Of a DNA stretch of 64,000 nucleotides, positions 59,538 to 64,000 are shown in pieces; within the stretch, counting starts at the first letter, position 1, and each line of letters opens with the position of its first letter. Position numbers and translations under genes: made by a program. The notes beneath the pieces were generated by a model. That model did no database searches, was not told the DNA's origin, and was given only the letters and a program-made list of their open reading frames with translations. Source of the DNA: Devosia sp. Root413D1 (GTDB lineage Bacteria; Pseudomonadota; Alphaproteobacteria; Rhizobiales; Devosiaceae); assembly GCF_001425235.1 (NCBI RefSeq), contig NZ_LMEA01000001.1, positions 347,855-411,854 on the forward strand. Reading direction: 5' to 3'.

Positions 59538-60689
59538 ATGCGGGCCTCGCAACTGTTTTGGCATGATGCTTCGCGCTGGTCGGAGAGCCCGGGCGGCCTC
59601 GAGCGGGCGGGGCTGGTGTTTTACTTCGGCACCCGGCAGATGCTCGCCGATGGCGCGCTCTACGACAGCCTGCGCCAGCGCTTCCCCGAGGCACATGTCC
59701 TGGGGTGCTCGACCGGCGGCCAGCTTGCCGGCACCGATGTCAGCGACGATATGGCCTGTGCCCTGGCGCTCGATTTCGACGCCACCACGCTGCGCGTCAT
59801 GCGCGCCGATATCGCCGGAGCCGCCGACTCGCGCGCCACCGGCCAGGCAATCGGCGCCGGCCTCAAGGGCGACGGTCTTGCCGGGGTGTTCGTCCTGTCC
59901 GATGGGCTGCACGTCAATGGCAGCGCGCTGGTCGAGGGTATCGTCGATGCGGTAGGCCGTGGCGTACCGGTGAGCGGCGGCCTCGCCGGCGACGGCGCCG
60001 ACTTTGTCGAGACCCTCGTCGGCTGCGATGGCCCGCCGATGCCCAATGCGATCGCCGCGGTCGGCTTCTATGGCGATGCGATCCGCATCGGCCATGGCAG
60101 TGCCGGCGGCTGGGATGTGTTCGGGCCGATGCGGCGGATCACCCGCGCCGACGGCAATGTGCTGCACGAGGTCGACGGCAAGCCGGCGCTCGACCTCTAC
60201 AAGCTGTATCTCGGTCCCGAGGAGAGCCAGAACCTGCCGGGCTCGGCGCTGCTCTTCCCGCTGCGCATCTTCGACCCGCGGCATCCCGAGCGTAGTGTGG
60301 TCCGGACCATTCTTTCGGTCGATCAGGAGGCCGGGTCCATGACCTTTGCCGGCGATATGCCGACCGGCTGGTCAGCCCAGCTGATGCGCGGCAATTTCCA
60401 TCGGCTTTGCGCCGGGGCGGCCGAAGCCACCCAGCGGGCGGTGCTGGACGCCGGGTCGGCCCCCGATACCCAGAGCGCCGCGATCTTCGTGAGCTGCATC
60501 GGGCGACGCCTGCTGATGGGCCAGCGGATCGACGAGGAGATCGAGGCAGCGACAGCCGAGTTGTCGGAACACTGTCTGCCGGTCGGATTCTATTCCTACG
60601 GCGAGATTTCCCCCGACGAAGAGTCCGGCTTCTGTCAGCTGCACAACCAGACCATGACGGTGACCGTGTTGAGCGAAGAGGCGGCCTGA
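59538..60689 (+). CDS. FIST-domain sensory protein (NosP-like)
   Basis: Protein of 383 residues with FIST N (about 20-210: VLGCSTGGQLAG, GVFVLSDGLHVNG, SGGLAGDGADF) and FIST C (about 225-370: ALDLYKLYLGPE, FVSCIGRRLLMGQR, VGFYSYGEISP). Some FIST proteins are haem-based nitric-oxide sensors (NosP) that act on a neighbouring signalling enzyme. A GGDEF-EAL protein follows 3 bp later, which fits. Whether haem is bound cannot be told here. ATG 59538 has GGGAGA 7 bp upstream. Confidence 0.9.
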   Translation: MRASQLFWHDASRWSESPGGLERAGLVFYFGTRQMLADGALYDSLRQRFPEAHVLGCSTGGQLAGTDVSDDMACALALDFDATTLRVMRADIAGAADSRATGQAIGAGLKGDGLAGVFVLSDGLHVNGSALVEGIVDAVGRGVPVSGGLAGDGADFVETLVGCDGPPMPNAIAAVGFYGDAIRIGHGSAGGWDVFGPMRRITRADGNVLHEVDGKPALDLYKLYLGPEESQNLPGSALLFPLRIFDPRHPERSVVRTILSVDQEAGSMTFAGDMPTGWSAQLMRGNFHRLCAGAAEATQRAVLDAGSAPDTQSAAIFVSCIGRRLLMGQRIDEEIEAATAELSEHCLPVGFYSYGEISPDEESGFCQLHNQTMTVTVLSEEAA

Positions 60690-60692
60690 CCA

Positions 60693-62651
60693 TTGCGCAA
60701 GCTGTTTGACCGGCAGCTCGAGAAAGCGACGGACGCCGCCGGTCAGCTCGACCTGGTGGCGCTCGAAAGGCTGGTCACGGCAGCCTACGAGGAAGCCGAG
60801 CTGGACCGCAGCCGCACCGACCGCTCGATGGAGCTGATGATCGGCGAGCTGACGGCGTTCCAGGTCGGGCTCGAAGCCGAGATCGAGACGCGTACCGCGC
60901 AGCTGACGCGGAGCCGGCAGAAGCTCAGGACCCAGAACTTGCGCTTTCTCACCGCGCTCGAGAACATGTCGCAGGGCCTTGCCATGTTCGATGCGCGCCA
61001 GCGGCTGGTGGTCTGCAACCATCAGTATCTCGAGATGTACAACCTGCCGCGCCACCTGGGACGGGTCGGCACGCATCTGGTCACCATCCTCAAGGCGCGC
61101 ATCGCCGCCGGCACCTCCGGCGGTGACGATCCGGTGGCCTATGTGCGCGAGCGGCTGCTCGTGGCGACGGAAGGGGTGAGTTCGTCGGCGGTCCACCAGC
61201 TCGCCAACGGCCGGGTGATGTCTGTCGCCCACAAGGCGATGGCCGATGGCGGCTGGGTGACCATGCACAAGGACATCACCGAGCTGCACAGCATGCAGGC
61301 CGAGCTCGCTCACCAAGCCTACCACGATGCGCTCACCGGACTGCCGAACCGCAACTTCTTCTACCAGCGGCTGGGGCAGGCGTTCGAGACGCTCGGCTCT
61401 GGCGCTGGCTTTGCGGTGCTTTGCCTCGATCTCGACGGGTTCAAGGCGATCAACGATTCGATGGGTCATGCCAGCGGTGACAAGCTGCTGCGGCAGGTTG
61501 CGGCGCGCCTTTCCGATTGCACCGCCGGGGCAGGTGTCGTTGGGCGCATGGGCGGCGACGAATTCGCCGTGCTGCTTCCCGGTGGAACGCGGGACAGCGC
61601 ACTCGTTTTGGCCCGCACCATCCTCGATGCGATCCGGCGGCCTTTCGATATCGACGACCACGCCGTGCTGGTGGGCGTGAGTATCGGCATCGCTCTGGCG
61701 CCCGAGGACGGTGCAGGGGCCGACGCGCTGCTCAAGAGCGGCGACCTGGCGCTGTACTCGATCAAGCGGGGACGCCGCGGCGGCTACAGTTTCTTCGAGC
61801 CTGGCCTGGCGCAGACGCTGAGTGCCCGCTCCAGCATGGAGCACGACCTGCGGCGCGCCCTCGCCAACGGGGAGTTAGAGCTGTTCTACCAGCCGGTGCT
61901 CAACCTCGCGGCCCAGAAGATCGTCGGCTTCGAGGCTCTGCTGCGTTGGCGCCATCCGACCGAGGGTCTGATTCTGCCAGGCGATTTCGTACCCCTGGCC
62001 GAGGAGCTCGGCCTGATCATGCCGATCGGCGAGTGGGTGATCCGCGAGGCCTTTACCGAAGCTGCCAGATGGCCGGCATCGATGCGGATCGCGGTGAACG
62101 TCTCGACGGTGCAGTTCGAACGGGGCAGCCTCATCGACGTGCTGAGCAATGCACTGGCCGCAAGCGGCCTGGCGGCGAATCGGGTCGAGGTCGAGATCAC
62201 CGAGACGCTGTTCCTCGAGCAGAGCGAGACGAACCTCGATATCCTGCACCAACTGCACGCGCTCGGGCTCAAGGTGGCGCTCGACGATTTCGGCACTGGC
62301 TTCTCGGCGCTCAACTACCTGCTGGCGTTTCCCTTCGACAAGATCAAGATCGATGGTTCGTTCGTTCGCGCTCTGGACAACACGGCGGGGGCTCACATCA
62401 TCCTGGGGGCGGTCGCGAGCATCGGGCGGCGCATGGGAATTGTGACCACCGCCGAGGGCATCGAGACAGCGGAGCAGCTGAGAAACGTGCGCGCGCTGGA
62501 TTACACCGAGGCCCAGGGCTTCCTGATCGCGAGGCCGATGAGCCGGGATGCGGTCCGCCAGCTGCTCGATCTGGCGAGCGATCCCAGGCTCGTGGGACCC
62601 ATGGCGGTGGAACCGAAGACCGTCACCGCCACCGGTACTGGCGGGGCGTAG
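60693..62651 (+). CDS. PAS-GGDEF-EAL protein (c-di-GMP turnover)
   Basis: Protein of 652 residues from TTG 60693. An N-terminal coiled coil (about 20-90) and a PAS domain (ALENMSQGLAMFDARQRLVV) precede the GGDEF domain with an intact active site (MGGDEFAVLLP near 287) and the EAL domain (GFEALLRWRHP near 413, DDFGTGFSAL, QGFLIARP). Both domains look active, so it could make or break cyclic di-GMP, with the FIST protein as likely sensor partner. It follows the FIST gene by 3 bp, so they share a transcript. Confidence 0.93.
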   Translation: MRKLFDRQLEKATDAAGQLDLVALERLVTAAYEEAELDRSRTDRSMELMIGELTAFQVGLEAEIETRTAQLTRSRQKLRTQNLRFLTALENMSQGLAMFDARQRLVVCNHQYLEMYNLPRHLGRVGTHLVTILKARIAAGTSGGDDPVAYVRERLLVATEGVSSSAVHQLANGRVMSVAHKAMADGGWVTMHKDITELHSMQAELAHQAYHDALTGLPNRNFFYQRLGQAFETLGSGAGFAVLCLDLDGFKAINDSMGHASGDKLLRQVAARLSDCTAGAGVVGRMGGDEFAVLLPGGTRDSALVLARTILDAIRRPFDIDDHAVLVGVSIGIALAPEDGAGADALLKSGDLALYSIKRGRRGGYSFFEPGLAQTLSARSSMEHDLRRALANGELELFYQPVLNLAAQKIVGFEALLRWRHPTEGLILPGDFVPLAEELGLIMPIGEWVIREAFTEAARWPASMRIAVNVSTVQFERGSLIDVLSNALAASGLAANRVEVEITETLFLEQSETNLDILHQLHALGLKVALDDFGTGFSALNYLLAFPFDKIKIDGSFVRALDNTAGAHIILGAVASIGRRMGIVTTAEGIETAEQLRNVRALDYTEAQGFLIARPMSRDAVRQLLDLASDPRLVGPMAVEPKTVTATGTGGA

Positions 62652-62677
62652 TCTCCCCCGGCTGCCAGGCATCCCGT

Positions 62678-62693
62678 GGATTCACGTGGAACA
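62678..62693 (-). other. parS-like site 10
   Basis: On the minus strand TGTTCCACGTGAATCC, 14 of 16 positions and identical to site 8. It lies 12.3 kb right of the putative origin, between the GGDEF-EAL and ABC exporter genes. Confidence 0.7.
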
Positions 62694-62769
62694 TCCCGCC
62701 CGAGTGGACAGCCCGGCTGAACCGGCCTATGCGCTACCCCCTATATTCTGAGTTCTGCGGACAAGTTTC

Positions 62770-64000
62770 ATGCTGCGCCGGTTCTTTGCCTATTACGCCC
62801 CCTACAAGCACCTGTTCTTTCTCGATTTCGGCTGTGCCGTGCTCGCCGGTGTCCTCGAGCTCGGCTTTCCGCTGGCGGTAAAACTGTTCGTCGACGACCT
62901 GCTGCCGGGGCAGAACTGGGGGCTGATCGCCGCAACGGCAGCGCTGCTGCTCGGGGTGTTCGCGCTCAACACCGTGCTCTCGGCCATCGTCAACTACTGG
63001 GGGCACGCGCTCGGCATCTCGATCGAGACCGATATGCGCCGGCAGGCTTTCGACCACATCCAGAAGCTGAGCTTTCGCTATTTCGACAACAACAAGACCG
63101 GCCAGCTGATCACCCACGTCACCAAGGATCTCGAAGAGGTGGGGGAGGTGGCCCATCACGGCCCCGAGGACCTGTTCATTGCGGTGATGACTTTCATCGG
63201 CGCGTTCCTTCTGATGTTCACCGTGCACTGGCAACTGGCGCTGCTCACCACCATCATCGTGCCGCTGATGACCTGGCTGGTGAGCCGCTACGGGGCGCGG
63301 ATGACCACCACCTGGCAGCAGCTGTTCCGCCAGGTCGGCGATTTCAACACCCGCGTCCAGGAGAGCGTCGGTGGCATCCGCGTGGTGAAGGCGTTCGCCA
63401 ATGAGGATTATGAGCGCGGGCTGTTCGCCAAGAACAACGAAGGCTATCGCGCCACCAAGCTCAGCGCCTATGCCATCATGACGGCGTCGATTGCGCTGAG
63501 CTATTTCAGCACCCGCTTCGTGCAGCTGGTGGTGATGGTCGCCGGGACCTGGTTCGTCATCGCCGGCGAGCTCAGCTATGGCGGCTTCGTCAGCTTCCTT
63601 CTCCTGGTCAACGTGTTCTTCCGGCCAATCGACAAGATCACCTCGGTGCTCGAGAGCTACCCCAAGGGTATTGCCGGCTTCCGCCGCTTCACCACGCTGA
63701 TCGATACCGAGCCCGACACTGCCGACCGGCCGGGCGCCAGGGCGGTCGAGGGCCTCAAGGGCGATATCGTCTACAAGGATGTGAGCTTTGCCTATTCGGG
63801 CGATCCGGCTTCGAAGGACAAGGTGCTCGATGGGCTGACCCTCACTATCGCGGCCGGTGAGACCGTCGCCTTCGTGGGCCCGTCCGGCGCCGGCAAGACC
63901 ACCATCTGCTCGCTGTTGCCGCGCTTCTATGACGTCACGGCTGGTGGCATCACCGTCGACGGCGTCGATATCCGCGACATGACGCAGGCCTCGCTGCGCA
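62770..64000 (+). CDS. MsbA-like ABC exporter, 5' part (cut by window end)
   Basis: The frame is open from ATG 62770 to the window end (410 residues). The six-helix membrane domain starts at once (MLRRFFAYYAPYKHLFFLD) and has the typical RYFDNNKTGQLITHV and ESVGGIRVVKAFANE. The nucleotide-binding domain begins near residue 335 with Walker A GPSGAGKTT (about 371). Half-size lipid or drug exporters of this type act as homo- or heterodimers. The 3' end and therefore the signature motif are outside the window. Confidence 0.9.
   Translation, partial: MLRRFFAYYAPYKHLFFLDFGCAVLAGVLELGFPLAVKLFVDDLLPGQNWGLIAATAALLLGVFALNTVLSAIVNYWGHALGISIETDMRRQAFDHIQKLSFRYFDNNKTGQLITHVTKDLEEVGEVAHHGPEDLFIAVMTFIGAFLLMFTVHWQLALLTTIIVPLMTWLVSRYGARMTTTWQQLFRQVGDFNTRVQESVGGIRVVKAFANEDYERGLFAKNNEGYRATKLSAYAIMTASIALSYFSTRFVQLVVMVAGTWFVIAGELSYGGFVSFLLLVNVFFRPIDKITSVLESYPKGIAGFRRFTTLIDTEPDTADRPGARAVEGLKGDIVYKDVSFAYSGDPASKDKVLDGLTLTIAAGETVAFVGPSGAGKTTICSLLPRFYDVTAGGITVDGVDIRDMTQASLR

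Noticed and set aside
1-64000. CRISPR arrays, prophage or insertion sequences
   Set aside because: No regularly spaced direct repeats, no cas genes, no transposase, integrase or phage structural genes were seen on either strand.

Overview
The window is a gene-dense, GC-rich chromosomal segment of an alphaproteobacterium. Its backbone order (leuS-lptE-holA converging on parB-parA-rsmG-mnmG-mnmE-rho-hemJ-hemE, then maf-aroE-coaE-dnaQ, secB, fxsA, Tim44-like, smr) is that of Hyphomicrobiales near the replication origin. Frequent TTG/GTG starts, a CenR/OtpR-type response regulator next to a cyclic-nucleotide-binding protein, an imuB-dnaE2 cassette and CtrA-type motifs agree with this. A Devosia-like genus is plausible but cannot be proved from the sequence alone. 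No phage, transposase or CRISPR array is visible.

Left part (1-16.4 kb): the 3' end of imuB and all of dnaE2 (SOS mutagenesis); a leftward chemotaxis signalling group (STAS protein, cheY, cheA, cheW); an enoyl-CoA hydratase/hydrolase-family gene diverging from an NAD(P)-dependent SAF-domain oxidoreductase and a bicupin; a quinone-oxidoreductase-like gene; and a TetR-controlled HlyD/ABC exporter operon with palindromic operators. 16.4-24.5 kb: ftsK, an AHSA1-ArsR pair, lolA, xthA, a RidA-family gene, then the cyclic-nucleotide-binding protein and cenR-like regulator. 24.5-32.4 kb: a LacI-controlled sugar-uptake operon (two permeases, binding protein) ending in a large GH31 alpha-glycosidase. 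32.4-37 kb: a DUF2000 gene, an AraC regulator, a phospholipase-D-fold protein, an HD-domain protein and yggS, with copies of a palindrome around them.

Core part (37-56.2 kb): the origin-proximal housekeeping block. All eight genes from parB to hemE run leftward and maf to dnaQ run rightward. They are separated by a 422-bp gap at 50016-50437 that holds an AT-rich stretch, DnaA-box-like nonamers and a perfect CtrA box. I interpret this as the chromosomal origin oriC. Ten parS-like 16-mers centred on CACGTG are scattered through the window, seven of them packed into 41.2-48.5 kb beside parAB; two lie inside rsmG and several overlap start or stop codons. ParA/ParB, parS and oriC together form the chromosome segregation and replication-start system.

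Right part (56.2-64 kb): two defective-looking tandem tRNA-like sequences in an 830-bp gene-free stretch; a slipin-like protein, a lipase-fold protein and a small tyrosine phosphatase; a FIST-domain sensor followed by a GGDEF-EAL protein; and the 5' part of an MsbA-like ABC exporter cut by the window end. Long inverted-pair REP-like elements occur at 19.7, 23.0, 26.9 and 53.2 kb, one of them at the junction of the two sugar-permease genes.
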